DNA of 64,000 nucleotides from Blepharisma japonicum (lineage: Eukaryota; Ciliophora; Heterotrichea; Heterotrichida; Blepharismidae). The notes beneath the pieces are model-generated. The model did not search any database. It worked only from the letters and a program-made list of their open reading frames with translations, and was not told the origin of the DNA. Shown piece after piece: positions 10,683 through 22,702 of the stretch (position 1 is the first letter of the stretch; each line of letters starts with the position of its first letter). The DNA lies in contig CATKHK010000001.1 of NCBI GenBank assembly GCA_949751835.1, positions 372,001 through 436,000 on the forward strand. The letters are read 5' to 3'. The position numbers and the translations under genes are program-made.

Positions 10683-12902
10683 ATGGACATCAAGAGATGC
10701 TTTATATATGGGTGCATGAATGATACTGAATATGTATGCCGCTGCACTTTTCCAGAGACTTATTCATGTGCAAATCACTGGAAGGAACACTTTAAATCTG
10801 GAAGTGAAGTCACTCATAATTTTAAAAAAATAATGTTGAGCCCCGAAGTTAAAAAGACAAAAGAAGAAATTCTCGCATTTCTTTCAGAGGAAAAAATTAA
10901 AACATCCCAGCAAATATCTAAGCTAGCAAATTCTATTTACCAGGTGATTGAAAGTTTAGAAGACAATTGAGAGAAGCTGACAGAGGAGCTAGACTCTAAT
11001 TTAGCAAAAATAAATAATTTTTATGAAAAGGTCTTCAAAGTAAAAAAGCTATCAGATTTAGAAGATGATCCAGTATTGAACTTATTAGCTTTATACCCTA
11101 ATGAGGCAATTGAGAAATGTAAAGCAATTATCTCATCAAATTCTGTTTCATTTATTAGTGCTGGCTTATTTTGTGAACTAAGTGATGAAATTTGTGAAAT
11201 GTCTTGTTGGCTTCTTAAAGAAAAATCCGAAAAAAATCTAGAAGAAAGAATTTTAAAATTAGAAAGGCTCCTCAAAAAGCATGATTTAAACGAGGATAGT
11301 GCTAACAATAATCAAGCGAATGAGAATAAGTATAAAAACAATGCGATTGAAATTTATTGAAAATGCCTTATGTCTTACAAGTATAATGATTTAATTAGAA
11401 TAGATCCAAATAAGGATATAGCATGCTATGTAGTCGGATGCTTCTTTGAGAGTGAAAACAGGTATGAAGAAGCGATAAGCTATTATGACAATGCAATTAA
11501 ATGAAATCCAAACTGTTCGGCTTATTATTCAAATAAAGGACATGCACTTAATAAATTAAATAGAAAAGATGAAGCCAAAGAGTGCTATAATACAGCAATA
11601 GGGATAAATCCAAATGAAGATAGAGCACACAATGGAATAGGGGAAATCTTTTATGGTGAGAGGAGATATGAAGAAGCACTAAATTATTTTGATGAAGCAA
11701 TTAAAATCAACTCAAGTGGTGCATTTTATTATAGAACAAAAGGAATTGTGCTCAAAGATTTAGGCAGGCTAGAAGAAGCAAAGAATTGCTTAATTGAGTC
11801 GATCAAAATGCATCCATATGACATTGCTGCGTATTGTGCAATGGGAGATATACTCAATTGTGAAGAAAGTTATAAAGAAGCCATCAAGTATTACGATAAG
11901 ACAATTAAGCTCTATCCAAACTTTGCGCACTGTCATAAAAATAAAGGAATTGCTCTCGAAAAGTTAGGTAGAAAAGATGAAGCCATAAAATGTTTTAAAG
12001 AAGCAATTAAATTAAATCCAAATGAAGATACTATATTGAATAGCCTTGGAATTTTCTCAAGGGATGAACAGAGACACGAAGAAGCACTAGAATATTTTAA
12101 TCAAGCAATTAGTATTAACCCATCCTGCTCACTTTATTATACAAATAAAGGAATCACTCTATATTATTTAGGCAAATGAGATGAAGTTTTGCAGTGCTTG
12201 AATGAAGCGATTACAATAAATCCCAATGAAGATAACGCTTACTGTGGAATTGGAATTATCTTATCTATTGAAAAGAAGTTTGAGGAAGCGATAAAATATT
12301 ACGAAAAAGCGATTAAGATTAATCCAAACTGCACACTTCATTATATAAATCAAGGAAATGCTCTTACAGAAGAAGGTAAAAGAAATGAAGCTATAGAATG
12401 CTATAATGAAGCTATAAGGATTAATCAAAATGAAGATGGGGCATATGGTGGGATAGGATATGCATTACAAAATGAAAAGAAATATGAAGAAGCAATAAAA
12501 AACTATGATCAGGCTATTATAATTAATCCTAATTGTGCTCTTTATTATAAGAGAAAAGGAAGTGCGCTTTCAATGCTAGGCAGAATAGGTGAAGCCATGA
12601 AGTGCTATAATGAAGTAATTAGAATAGATCAAAATGATGATTCTACGTGAAACAATATAGGAATTATTTTCTATAATTATAAATGACTTGAAATAGCATT
12701 GGTATATTTTAACAATGCAATTCAAATTAATCCAAATATAGCAGCTTATTATAGAAATAAAGGAAATACTCTACGAGAGCTAAAAAGAATGGAAGAAGCT
12801 TTGATGTGCATTGACAAAGCAAATAAGATGGATCCGAAAGAGCAAGAAATTCAAAGAGATATAGCAAAAAGATCAGATCAAACTTACTGCGCGATTTTTT
12901 AG
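10683..12902 (+). CDS. Large TPR-repeat protein with N-terminal zinc-finger-like segment
   Basis: Predicted 739 aa, intron-free, with six TGA codons read as Trp. Residues 6-45 hold clustered Cys/His (CFIYGCMNDTEYVCRC, then CANHWKEH) like a B-box finger. A coiled coil follows to about residue 210. From about 230 to the end are roughly fourteen 34-residue TPR units in near-perfect tandem array (for example YEEAIKYYEKAIKINPNC), alternating two subtypes. TPR arrays bind partner peptides, but none can be named. The last residues are TYCAIF, so the C-terminus is a possible CaaX prenylation box. Similar TPR families are common and expanded in ciliates. Confidence 0.88.
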
Positions 12903-12985
12903 AAGCTTCAGAATAAAGAAGTAAATAATTTTTAATTGAAATAGCTACTTCTGAACTTTCCATCAATGATAAGTTAATTTTCTTA

Positions 12986-14716
12986 TTAGCCTATAAGTTC
13001 TTGGAATTGTTTAACCATTTGATAATAAGCAATCTCTTCCTCTTCTATTTGCTTAAGCTTCCTTTCCATCAATTTAAGATCCTCTTGAACAGATCTTCCT
13101 TTATCTTCTGCTTTTTTAGCTTTTTGTTTTACTTGCAGAGTGGCTTCTTTGACATTTTCAGCAAATTCATCCTTTTCAGATTTCTTTTTAGCATCTTTGA
13201 ACCCTTTTTGGAACGAGTCAAGCATCTGAACTTCCGAGGCAAGTAAATCTTTAATTTCTAGCAAAGAATTATAACTTGTAAAAAACTTTCGATTTTCTTC
13301 AACCTTCAAGTTAATTTGCTCATAAAGCTCCACAAACCTTCTTTGATACTGCGTTAACTCTGTCTGTGAAGGTGTATTTTCCAATCTTCTTTGCAAAATC
13401 GCGACTTCTTGGTTTTTTTCAGCTAAAATATTGCTGGCTTTTTCATATTTTTTTGAAGTCTCTTCATATGATTTTTCAATTTTTTCAAATCATTCTTTAA
13501 TTTCTGATTCTATATTAATTTCATTTTTCTTATTCAATTCTTCTATTTCTTTGCTGCATTTTTCTTTAAGCTAAATATTTTTTACGTTTCTTTGCTTTTC
13601 TCTCAGTTCATTTCTTCTTTCTACGAGGACTTCAACATTTTTTACAACATCAACTTGCAAGGATTCTTTAGATTCTGAGGCATTTTCTTCAACGTTTTTT
13701 ATCGAAACTTCTAATTTTTCTTTCAAAGTTTTTATTTCTGCTTCCTCAACAGACAAATTTTCGAGCTGCTCTTTTATTTCTTTATTCGCTTGCTCTAGAG
13801 TTATTTTTGATTCCTGTTTAGCTTCAATTTGCTTGGTAAGTGTCTGAATAAGCCTTTCAATTCTCTCTTTTTCAAGTCTTCTCTGCAAGATTTCGGGGTC
13901 TTCTTCTTTTTTTGACTCTAAATACTCATTTCTGGCGTTGCTGATATCTTCATTTTTCACCATTTTTGCAAAGTTCTGCCCAAAAGTGGCCAATAAAGAG
14001 GTTCTTGGCGCTATTTGTTCAGCACCCATTTCTAATAGAGGATTCACAGTACCTTCTCCTCCCAGCTCAAAAAGAGCTTCAGATCCAGATACTGTTGAAG
14101 ATTTATTAGTAGTTTCGCTATAATTTTTTAAGAAATTTTCATAGCTTTTGCTTGCAGTGATGTCTCCGAATTCCATAAGGGCAGAATAAACACGAACAGG
14201 ATCGTTTAGTTTTTTAGTTGAAAGTGTCTTAAATTGTCTTTTAGGCGGCTCTTCCTTTGATAAATCATCCAATGAGTCTACTTGTTTTTGTTCTCCTGCA
14301 AATTTATAATATACCAAAGAAGCTTGTTTTTTAGTCAATCCTGCTTGTTGTTGCTGAGAGCTGAGAACTGCTTTAACTAGCCACTGAATAACAGGGTAAA
14401 GATGAGCATAATCTAGGCCTTGAATTTGGTGAGGCTGAATGATGTAGGGAGAGCCCATGTTTTTCAAGGCTTTGACAATACTTTCACTTAGCGCACTGAA
14501 TAGATATTACATTTTTTTCCCCATGTTAAGTTCGTCTGAAAATTCAAAAGAAATATCTTCATTTGCCAGGGTAATGCACCATGCCATTCCTCCCAATATC
14601 TAGGTGAAATTTACTTTGTCAAAAGGCGAAAGATTTGAAATTCTTGCTCTGAAATAGCCTGCAGCAAGCAGCATATCTGTGATCTGTGCTAGTTCTTCTG
14701 AAGGTTGAGAAGACAT
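12986..14716 (-). CDS. CCDC93: CCDC93 orthologue, CCC-complex subunit (three 15-nt introns)
   Basis: Predicted 561 aa. Introns at 14600-14614, 14496-14510 and 13571-13585 are each 15 nt, and each is needed to keep homology. The N-terminus reads [25 protein letters not shown], then GKKIALSE, then [19 protein letters not shown], all closely like human CCDC93. The C-terminus keeps [18 protein letters not shown] and [10 protein letters not shown]. Between them lies a long coiled coil. CCDC93 is part of the COMMD/CCDC22/CCDC93 complex that works with retriever and WASH in endosomal recycling. Human CCDC93 is 631 aa. Start chosen at MSSQPSEE, the first Met before the conserved block. Confidence 0.9.
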
Positions 14717-14789
14717 TTATAGGAATTAATTAAAATTATTGTGAATTTTGGGAGAACTTTTTATCAATAATATTTTTATTATACAAAAT

Positions 14790-15500
14790 TTAGTTGTTCA
14801 GTTCTTCTTGGTGTCGAATTCTAGATTTTCTTCCTTGTGAGGCATACCTCCTTGCTGAATTTTCTACAATGTCCATGGATTTTTTCACAGGGTTCGTTTC
14901 AAGCATTTTTGCATATTCCTTTCTTCTTCTGTCCCTACTGCTTAAGACTTTTCATTCAGCAGTTCCAATTGATGGCCCAAGCCCTCCAAGAACAACATAC
15001 TCTTGACGAATATTTTTATATTCGCTAAATGTATAAGGACTAAATCTATTGCTTGAAAGTTTAATTGAATCAAAAGATTTATTGACTTTATAAGAACCCA
15101 CAGGAGACATATTAGTCCGTTCAGCGACCTTGGTTTTTTTAGTTTTGCATTTTCTTAAAATACTAAAAAAAGCTTCTTGGTCTTGATATGATTCTTTTAT
15201 ATTTATAGGCACAGGGCTTATATTTCTTATGCGAATCTGTTTTTTTGAACTCGATATTATCTGTGGAAGAGTTGTGAAAATCTTATTTTTGAACTTGTGA
15301 TCAATAACTGGAAATTTTTGAGAACCATTTGGAGATTTAGGAGATTGTGGTAATGAAGGCGTTGAGGATTCTAAGCTAGGAGAAACTTTTAGTTTATTGA
15401 TACTTTTACTAGCTGCATAATTAGTTTTGAGATCAAGAAGCCCGTTTTTGTTCATTAAACTAACTTTTTCTTTGAATCTTGAATGAAAATCATTCATCAT
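14790..15500 (-). CDS. Unknown basic Ser/Pro-rich protein, 236 aa
   Basis: One frame starting MMNDFHSRFKEK and ending at TAA 14790-14792, with one TGA read as Trp at about 14952 (GTAEWKVLSSRDR). It is rich in Ser, Pro and Lys in the middle and strongly basic at the C-terminus (RDRRRKEYAK, SARRYASQGRKSR). It looks largely disordered. I recognise no domain. The neighbours are CCDC93 and a coiled-coil gene on the same strand, which does not identify a role. Confidence 0.75.
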
Positions 15501-15543
15501 TTTTACTGGAAAAGTTATTTAATTAAATTAATGCCAAATTATC

Positions 15544-16824
15544 TTAATAAGTTTTTTCTTCACCTTCGTCTGAGCTTTTATCGAGACTGTCCATTTTTTC
15601 TCTTGTGACTGCTCGAGATGGGAAAGTTTTTTCGTATAACAAAGTTAAAACGCGCTCCTGAGATAAGATCATCTCTATGATTCTTTCTCTATCTTGTGGG
15701 GATAATAAGATTTCTTTTTCTCTACTTTCTGGTCGACTTCTCGTTATCTGTGCTTTTATTTCGTCTACACATTGTCGAAGGATTTGTTCGAGCTCAGTTT
15801 TGCCTTGTAGCTCCCTTGCATAGGCGGTTCTGACTGTTTTTAAGTTTTTCCTTTCAGCTTCTAGCATGCGTTTGAGTCTGTTTATTACAGATTCATATCT
15901 TCCATTTTTATCATCGTCTATACTTCCAGATGAAGGAAATCTTCCATTTACAGTTTTAGCAGATTGATCTAAGGAAGGGCTATATCCTGATCGATCTCTT
16001 GATAAAGACATATTGAATTCTTTATACTTAGAAATTTCTTCCATAAGCTGTGCATTTTCTCTTTTAATGCTCACAATTTCTTTTAAAAGAACTTCTCTTC
16101 CAGTTTGCTGATTTCTGAATTCCAACTTAATTTGCGAGTTTTCTTTTTGCAGCATTTCATTTTTAGATTCAATTAAATCCATAGAGGCTTTCATCAGTTC
16201 TAGTTCTCGCGTTAACTGTGACTCTTTTTCTGCATAGTTTCCCACTCCTTCAAGCTTTTTCTTTTTTTCTTCATCTAAATCTTTATTAACCTCCTTCATT
16301 CTTGTCTCGAACTGTCTTTTAATATCTTTTTCTTGCTCTTGTAAAATTTGGCTTGTTTTCTTCTGAATGTTTGAAATGTTTTCCCCAATGACTTCATGTA
16401 GCTTGTTGATTTTGTCCAAATTCCTATTAAACTGATGCTCAATAGGCTGCTCTGCATAATTTGATCTTGCCCTGAGCTCAGCCTCATATTCCGCCAAACT
16501 TTTTCTATACTCTTTTTCTCTTTTCATATATCGATCTTCTCGAGCTTGCATATCTCTTTCCATCTGTCTGCATTTTTCTCTCTCATTTTCAATCTGCCTC
16601 TTTAAGTCACCTATTTTAGTCTCTAAATCTGCAGCTTTACTATTAACTTCTCGGAAATCTCGCTTCCGTTTAATAGAATTTGAAGTTGTGGGTCGTGATT
16701 CTTTGGACTGGTCTAAAAATTTTGTTTTTGTTTTTTTAGCTTCTCTGAGTTGAGGGGTGCTTTCTAGGAGTCTTTGCTGGATTTCTTGAAGCCTTTTAAG
16801 TGCAACTGATTCGAAATCTGACAT
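15544..16824 (-). CDS. Coiled-coil protein, 426 aa
   Basis: An uninterrupted frame with no TGA. It starts MSDFESVALKRLQEIQQRLL. Most of residues 50-270 and 300-400 are highly charged heptad repeats, separated by a Ser/Gly-rich linker near residues 275-300 (SLSRDRSGYSPSLDQS). The C-terminus is acidic. Such proteins are typical of the ciliate cortex and basal-body lattice, but nothing here specifies a family. Function unknown. Confidence 0.85.
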   Translation of the reverse strand: MSDFESVALKRLQEIQQRLLESTPQLREAKKTKTKFLDQSKESRPTTSNSIKRKRDFREVNSKAADLETKIGDLKRQIENEREKCRQMERDMQAREDRYMKREKEYRKSLAEYEAELRARSNYAEQPIEHQFNRNLDKINKLHEVIGENISNIQKKTSQILQEQEKDIKRQFETRMKEVNKDLDEEKKKKLEGVGNYAEKESQLTRELELMKASMDLIESKNEMLQKENSQIKLEFRNQQTGREVLLKEIVSIKRENAQLMEEISKYKEFNMSLSRDRSGYSPSLDQSAKTVNGRFPSSGSIDDDKNGRYESVINRLKRMLEAERKNLKTVRTAYARELQGKTELEQILRQCVDEIKAQITRSRPESREKEILLSPQDRERIIEMILSQERVLTLLYEKTFPSRAVTREKMDSLDKSSDEGEEKTY

Positions 16825-17062
16825 TTATATGAATCTTAAGAAGTAAGGCAGTTTTATGTTAAAAAAGGTAATAAAATAGAAAAATTGTAAGGAAATTTTA
16901 TTATAAAATAAAAAATTCTTATATAAAAATCAATAATTGTAAGGAAAAAATTTCAATATATTTTATAAGCGAATAAATTAAAATTTGTGATAGTCTAATT
17001 TCAACAGGAGTCATTGGTTTTAACAATATATTATGGCATTTAGATAGATAATATTCAATAAT

Positions 17063-17395
17063 ATGGGCTGTTGTGCATCAGTAGATTTGAAAGCAGACCG
17101 TGAGGGAGAAGAATATAAAGGATATGATGGTAAAGCTCTGGCTAAAGGCTCTAGCCAAAAAGTGATAGCCCAAAAAACACCTTATGCTAAGGAATTGGAA
17201 GCGAAAAAGACTTATTATTATTGTGACTGCGGAAGGTCCAAAAATCAGCCATTCTGTGATGGGAGTCACACCGGGACTCCCTTTAACCCACTTGCTTTTA
17301 CAGTGCAAGAAAGCAAGACTTATTATATTTGTGGCTGCAAGCAGACCTCCCATGCTCCTTATTGTGATGGAACTCACAAAAAGATCGATTGGTAG
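17063..17395 (+). CDS. Double CDGSH iron-sulfur protein with MGCC N-terminus
   Basis: A 110-aa protein with two CDGSH [2Fe-2S] sites. The first is CDCGRSKNQPFCDGSH at about residues 54-69, the second CGCKQTSHAPYCDGTH at about 91-106. The Cys3-His1 ligands are complete in both. The double-domain layout resembles CISD3, a mitochondrial matrix protein. Here the N-terminus is MGCCASVD, not a targeting peptide: Gly2 followed by two Cys and Ser6 fits N-myristoylation plus palmitoylation, which would place the protein on a membrane. The gene stands alone between 238-bp and 126-bp spacers. Confidence 0.93.
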   Translation: MGCCASVDLKADREGEEYKGYDGKALAKGSSQKVIAQKTPYAKELEAKKTYYYCDCGRSKNQPFCDGSHTGTPFNPLAFTVQESKTYYICGCKQTSHAPYCDGTHKKIDW

Positions 17396-17521
17396 CTTAA
17401 ATTACCTAAATTATAGTCAATTAAGATTTATTTATTTAAATAATAAACTGCCATGAAGTATGGCTCATATAAAATATGGTAATTTTTTACTTTTATTTAT
17501 GCTATTATGAAATTTGATAAA

Positions 17522-19744
17522 TTAAGTTCCTTTAGAAAATTCTTCATTTTTCTTGTAAAGAAATTGAGCTAGATATTCTACTGGATCTTCAGGTAATTTT
17601 TTGCATATTTCAAAGAGTCCTTCGGTAACGTGCTGAATAACGTGCTCCATTAAATAATATCTAAGTGGCTGAGATCTTGCTTCAAGAAGCTCTTTTTCTC
17701 TTGCTTTCATTTGTTCTACAAACAGCAAAGCTTCTACATCGGGTTTGTTAGCTTTTTCTACATTTGGCATTGACTTTGAAGCTTCAGGATCACTTAGCAT
17801 GTTAGCTGATGGCTGAAAGAAATTTTTTTCTGGCTCCTCTTCGGTTTCAGCTAACGAAATATTAGTGACTTTTCTATTTTTATCAATATAATTTTTTATA
17901 TGGTCAAAAGCTGCATTTTCTTCCATTACACAGTCTATTTCTAGATTTTCGCTTTTATGCTGCGTAAAAAAATCTTGGACTGTTACATTTCCTTTATCAT
18001 TATTATTAGCTTCTCTATACGCTGCAAGTCTTCTTTTCATTCCTTCATCAGTAAAATGCGTCCCTAATGTAGCTGTTTCTGGCAATTGCTTTACTCTTTG
18101 AATCAAAACATCATTCGCTCCTTTTAGAACAATAACACTTTGAGGATAAATTTTCATATTCAGCTCAGTGCCTTGTAAAAACAATCTTTTTGCGTCATCA
18201 TATTTCCTCGGCCACCCATCAAGCAAAAATCCTCGATTTCTACACAAGTTTGACTGTAGTTTCCATTTAAAAACTTCTACAAGGAGATCATCAGGAACTC
18301 TTGGGTTAAATTTACTGTAATCTAATTCTTGATTTTTCTTTTTTTTGGCTTCAGCTTCTTCAATCATATGCTTTTTTAAATCAGCTAATTTATTTCGAAC
18401 AATTTCTCCAAGCTCAGATTGAGAACTTAATATTTCTTGTACAAGAATTCCTACGTTTATATAAGGAACATTATAAAACTCTGCAATTTTTTTCCCGTGG
18501 TGTGATTTTCCAGATGCTGGAGGGCCAGTTATGAAAATTTTCAAAGCACTTAGTCCTCGATATTCATTGAATTCTTCGTTTAATAGAAGCATATTTTCAG
18601 GGATTCCGTCTAAGCAGTGCCAAGAAAAAGGTAGAGGGAAACCTTCATCATTAAAGCCTAATGTTGCGGAAGGTTTCATTCATAAATCTATTGCAAGTGG
18701 CTCTCCCCATTCTTCAAATGCAGCTTCTCTATAATCAATAGTCTCAATTTTACCATTGCCTATGCCACTAGCTATGGCTTCAATTATATTCTTTTGGGAG
18801 CGGTTTTTAGTTTTATCAATAGCCAAAATGTAAAGATTTATAGGGACTTTCTCAATCACATGCTTTACAGATCTTGCCAAATCTACTATGTGTATTGTTG
18901 GGATAAGGTTATCACCTGGAGGCATATATGGAATTGCATCAGGTTCTCCAAGCCACGCAGAAAGAAAATGTTCAGCCAAAACTCCTTCGCCTTGCCCATA
19001 TATTATCCCTGGGCATATTACATAAGCCCTGATGTTTTCTTTATCATTCATTGCAAGCACAAAATTTTCTAACCTTTTCCAACTCTCATATCTTGGATAT
19101 GCTTTTCTCATCTGATAATCTGCTTCTTCAAATGGCAGAATTTTGTATTTTTTCTTAATCTCTGGTTCAACTTCCTTATTTTTTATGTCATTCTTTTCTT
19201 CATTTTCTTTGGCATCTTCTTCCTTGCCTTCTTCACCTTCTTCTTTCTTTTCTTCTTCATTTTCTTCAATGATACCTTCATCAGATTGGTTTTCTTTTTC
19301 ATTTTCAGGTGTTAAAACTCTTCGACTTTCCTCAATATTTGTGCTTTGTTCCTCTTCTGTAATAGGAATTTCAATTTTTTTAGGTTGAGTATCTCCCCAT
19401 ACAGTCACACTGGAGATTAGAACAACCGTTTTATTTGTACTGAAAGATGAACCTTTTAAGCTTTTAAGTTTGTCTTCAACTTCTTCTAGATCTGCTGTAA
19501 AAAGATCATAGATTATCACATCGCATTCTAAAAGATTTTTTAAAAACGTTTTCGGCTTATTTCTCTAATTGGAAAATACATTAAGAACTTTTGATACGCC
19601 TGGAGGACAAGGGTCTTGATTTTTGGGGTGTTGGGTACCATAGAAGACGTTTGGATTTTTTTCAATGATATCATCATTTCTGAGCTCTTCTACAAGAGTA
19701 TAGCCTAAATGTGAGTTGATATTGTTAATGAAGAAGGTAACCAT
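17522..19744 (-). CDS. AK7: Adenylate kinase 7 (epimerase-like + kinase + Dpy-30 motif; one 15-nt intron)
   Basis: Predicted 735 aa; human AK7 is 723. The intron at 19565-19579 (GTATTTTCCAATTAG) restores the N-terminus. The first 350 residues form a Rossmann/epimerase-like region (LLECDVIIYDLF, TVVLISSVTVWGDT, YVICPGIIYGQGEG, NLIPTIHIVDLARSV), split by a Glu/Lys-rich acidic insert near residues 160-200. The adenylate kinase domain has the P-loop ITGPPASGKSHHGKK near residue 400 and GFLLDGWPRKYDDAKRLF. The C-terminus carries the Dpy-30 docking motif PLRYYLMEHVIQHVTEGL...PEDPVEYLAQFL. AK7 is an axonemal enzyme that balances ATP, ADP and AMP in motile cilia. A TGA near 18678 is Trp. Confidence 0.95.
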
Positions 19745-19987
19745 TATATTTTATTTTTTAAAAGTCTGTTTAGAAATATTTAAAACTGGACATAAAATCA
19801 TATCAAAAGAAAGTTATGAAAAGCTGGAAATTTCAAATTTATGGTGAATGTTGAAAAAGATATATATTATTATTAGGTAGTGAACAATTTAATAATGTTT
19901 GTGCTTTTGTTAATATAAGAGCTTTAAAATAACTGCCCCACAAATTAAATCTTTCAATTCTAAGTGTAATTGAAAATTTAATGCAAT

Positions 19988-20851
19988 ATGGAACTCAGCT
20001 ATTATAACAAGCGAGTATCGCTTCCCAATCCTTATCAAATATCAAGCTGAATAATAATGACACTAAACATCACATTTTCCTATGCATTGACAATAAAATT
20101 ACTATCAGAAACCTACAATCTTTGCTTTTTAGTTTTATATACATCTACACTTGGAATTTTAATTATTATTTCTACTTATATTTCTTTTTCAGACCCAACA
20201 ACAGAGTCAATAAAACTATCACACGAATATCGAAATAAAGGGTAACCAATATGCAGCTTAACTTTAGATTATACTAAGTATCCTGTTGTGTGCACTGTAT
20301 GTGATGGATATGTTGAGCGAACCACAAAACACTGTTTTCCTTGCAATAAATGCACTGAAAAATTTGACCATCACTGTAAATGATTAAATAACTGTGTTGG
20401 ATCAAAAAATTACAAACATTTCATCATTCTGATTTTGACTTGCGCCATTCATTTTACAATAGAAACAGTTTTTAATCTTATTTTGATAGCGTTTTATATC
20501 AGTGACGAATCAAATTTTTCTGAAAAATGTGATGAAAAATTACATTTAAGATATGAAATCGTTCTTGTGTTGCTTATTATGTGTATAGCTCAAAGCTTTG
20601 TTGTCTCATTATCATTTTATTACCTTATCGGTTTTCATATTTATTTAGCCAAAGAAGGGCTAACAACATATGATTTTATAATGAGAAAACGAGAAATAAT
20701 AACTCCTACTCAGCCTCCTAAAATTGAATCAATTAAAGACTGCTCGATTTTCGAGCAAAATTCTCCATATGACTTAGAAAAAACTCAAGGCAACAAAACT
20801 CATGTTCAAAGTGATACTTCTATACAATTTATTGAAAAAGTTTGTGAATAA
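19988..20851 (+). CDS. DHHC palmitoyltransferase (one 15-nt intron)
   Basis: Predicted 282 aa after removing 20242-20256 (GTAACCAATATGCAG). Order: two membrane segments (about residues 20-65), the cysteine-rich DHHC domain ([35 protein letters not shown]), then two more membrane segments. The catalytic motif Asp-His-His-Cys is intact, and the Trp after it is a TGA codon. A TTxE-like motif near the end reads GLTTYDF, with Asp in place of Glu. The family transfers palmitate to protein cysteines at Golgi, ER or plasma membrane; the substrate is unknown. Start chosen as ATG 19988, the first in-frame Met. Confidence 0.93.
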
Positions 20852-20860
20852 ATGCTATAA

Positions 20861-22504
20861 TTAATATAATTTATATCGAAATAAACTTTTTGATTTATCT
20901 GGATTTCTTTTTTCGAATGCATCCACAAGCTTCGTTAGTTCTTTCATCATATCATCTATTCTATTTAAAGTTTCTATATCATTTTCAGGCTCTATATTTT
21001 TATAGCCGAAAGGAGATTGCCTATTTATATCAGAGTCCACTGGAGATCTTCTCTCCAAAACAGCGATTCGGTTTTCTAATTTTTTTATTTTTTCAGTCAG
21101 AGCCATGCAAGTGCTTTCTGATTTAAATAAAGCTCTTTCGAATTCCTTGCATTTATTGCAGCTTTCTGGAGATTTTTTTCTTGCTGCTTCATGAAGAGGA
21201 GTATGGTCATAACCTAAAAGACCTTTTCTAGGAGGAATATAAGAAGATTCACTATCAGAAAAATCAGGCTCAGATTGAAATTCTTCTTGATAATCTTCAT
21301 AGTCAAGAGGAGTTTCTGATGTGATACCTTTTGATACCTCAGACTCAGAATTCGTAAATACAACTTTTTGCCTTTTTTCAGAGGTTTTAGGACTTGCTGG
21401 CTCTGAAGTTAATAAAATAGGATCGAGCGAGCTTTGAATATTGGCAATTTTTTGTTCCCAATCTCCTGAATAGTTTCTTCTTAATCTGTATCTTTTTAGG
21501 TTGGTTTTTAGCTTTTTTAATATAGCTTTTGCATAATTTATAGGAATTTTATCCCCATTTCCCAAAATATTTACATATAAAAGTGTTGAATTTGAGTATA
21601 AAACACTTATAATTTCTTGCAGACCCTGTATAGAGATGCTATTATTAGAAATATCAAGCGACTTTAATATAGTGTCAGCATATAAAGCACTGGATAAATC
21701 ATATATAGTTTTGTCTTTGATTTTATTGTACGATAAATTTATTTCATCAAGCCCTTTTCCATACCCTGCCATTTCAGGTTGCTCTCCTCTTAATCCAGCA
21801 ACTCATATTCCTTCATCAATTCTTTCGTTGTTTCTGCTTATAACTCTTGCAATATCAAATCCACAATCTTCAAGGTCATTTCTTGATAAATTTAAAACTT
21901 CTAAATATCTTAAATTCACAAGTGAAGGGGCGAAACATGCAAATTCTTTATCTTTCAGCTTGCATTCAACAATAGCTATATAATTTAATGGAAGCTTAGC
22001 TGTAAAACCTCTCCCCAATAATCCCCATCCTTCTATTTCAATATTTAATTGTTCAAGAACAAGCACAGTCAGATGCTTATTATGTTCTAAGTTCTCTGAA
22101 ATCGCTTTAAAAATTGCAATTCCTTTGTTTTTTCTTTTATTTTCAAATTCTTCTTTTTCTTTTGAATTTGCAAAAGTTGAATGCTCAGGGCTTGAGTCAT
22201 TATTATTGGCCTGTTTTGAGCTTCTTGCTGTAGATGAACCTCTTTTTGTAGGTTTTGAAAAAGGAATTTCTGGCTTATTTTTATTATTGTTGCTGATTAT
22301 AATTTTTTTGATTTGTGTCAGGTGAGGTAGAGCTATGCTAAGCGGTCGCAAATCTCTATCTTGAATTGTTTCATAATTAAGCGAAAATTCATATTTGTTG
22401 AGAGTTGACATAATTTGATTATTTGCTGGCGTGTTAAGTTTGTTGCAGGCTATTTTGTAGCGGCTTGAATAAGCCTTGGGTTTTTGGAATTTACTTGATA
22501 TCAT
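20861..22504 (-). CDS. CEP78: CEP78-like leucine-rich-repeat and coiled-coil protein
   Basis: Predicted 547 aa, with one TGA as Trp (DEGIWVAGLRGEQPEMAGYG). The N-terminal half holds ribonuclease-inhibitor-type LRRs (YLEVLNLSRNDLEDCG, ILKSLDISNNSISIQGLQEI). The block ERIDEGIWVAGLRGEQPEM followed by LRRs resembles human CEP78 (RRHEETWAESLRYRRPDLD). A disordered acidic region and a C-terminal coiled coil follow (about residues 455-490 and 515-535), as in CEP78. CEP78 is a centriolar/basal-body protein. The match is from recognised motif order only; other LRR basal-body proteins remain possible. Confidence 0.7.
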
Positions 22505-22702
22505 TTAGCATAATTAGTTAAAATGTCGAGAATCGGCTTATTTTTAAAAGAATTTCTATTAATATGCTTTCATTATATTATAAGAAATTTTGCTATGCTA
22601 AGGCATATTCAGTATAACATCATCTGAATTTTCTGTGCTCTTGAATGAGCAATCATATTTTGGCCAATTTTTATTGTTACTTTTTAGGACTCAAATTTCT
22701 AA
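22505..22702. other. AT-rich promoter-side spacer
   Basis: Upstream of the CEP78-like gene. Mostly AT-rich with no clear signal. It ends where a more GC-balanced island begins. Confidence 0.5.
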
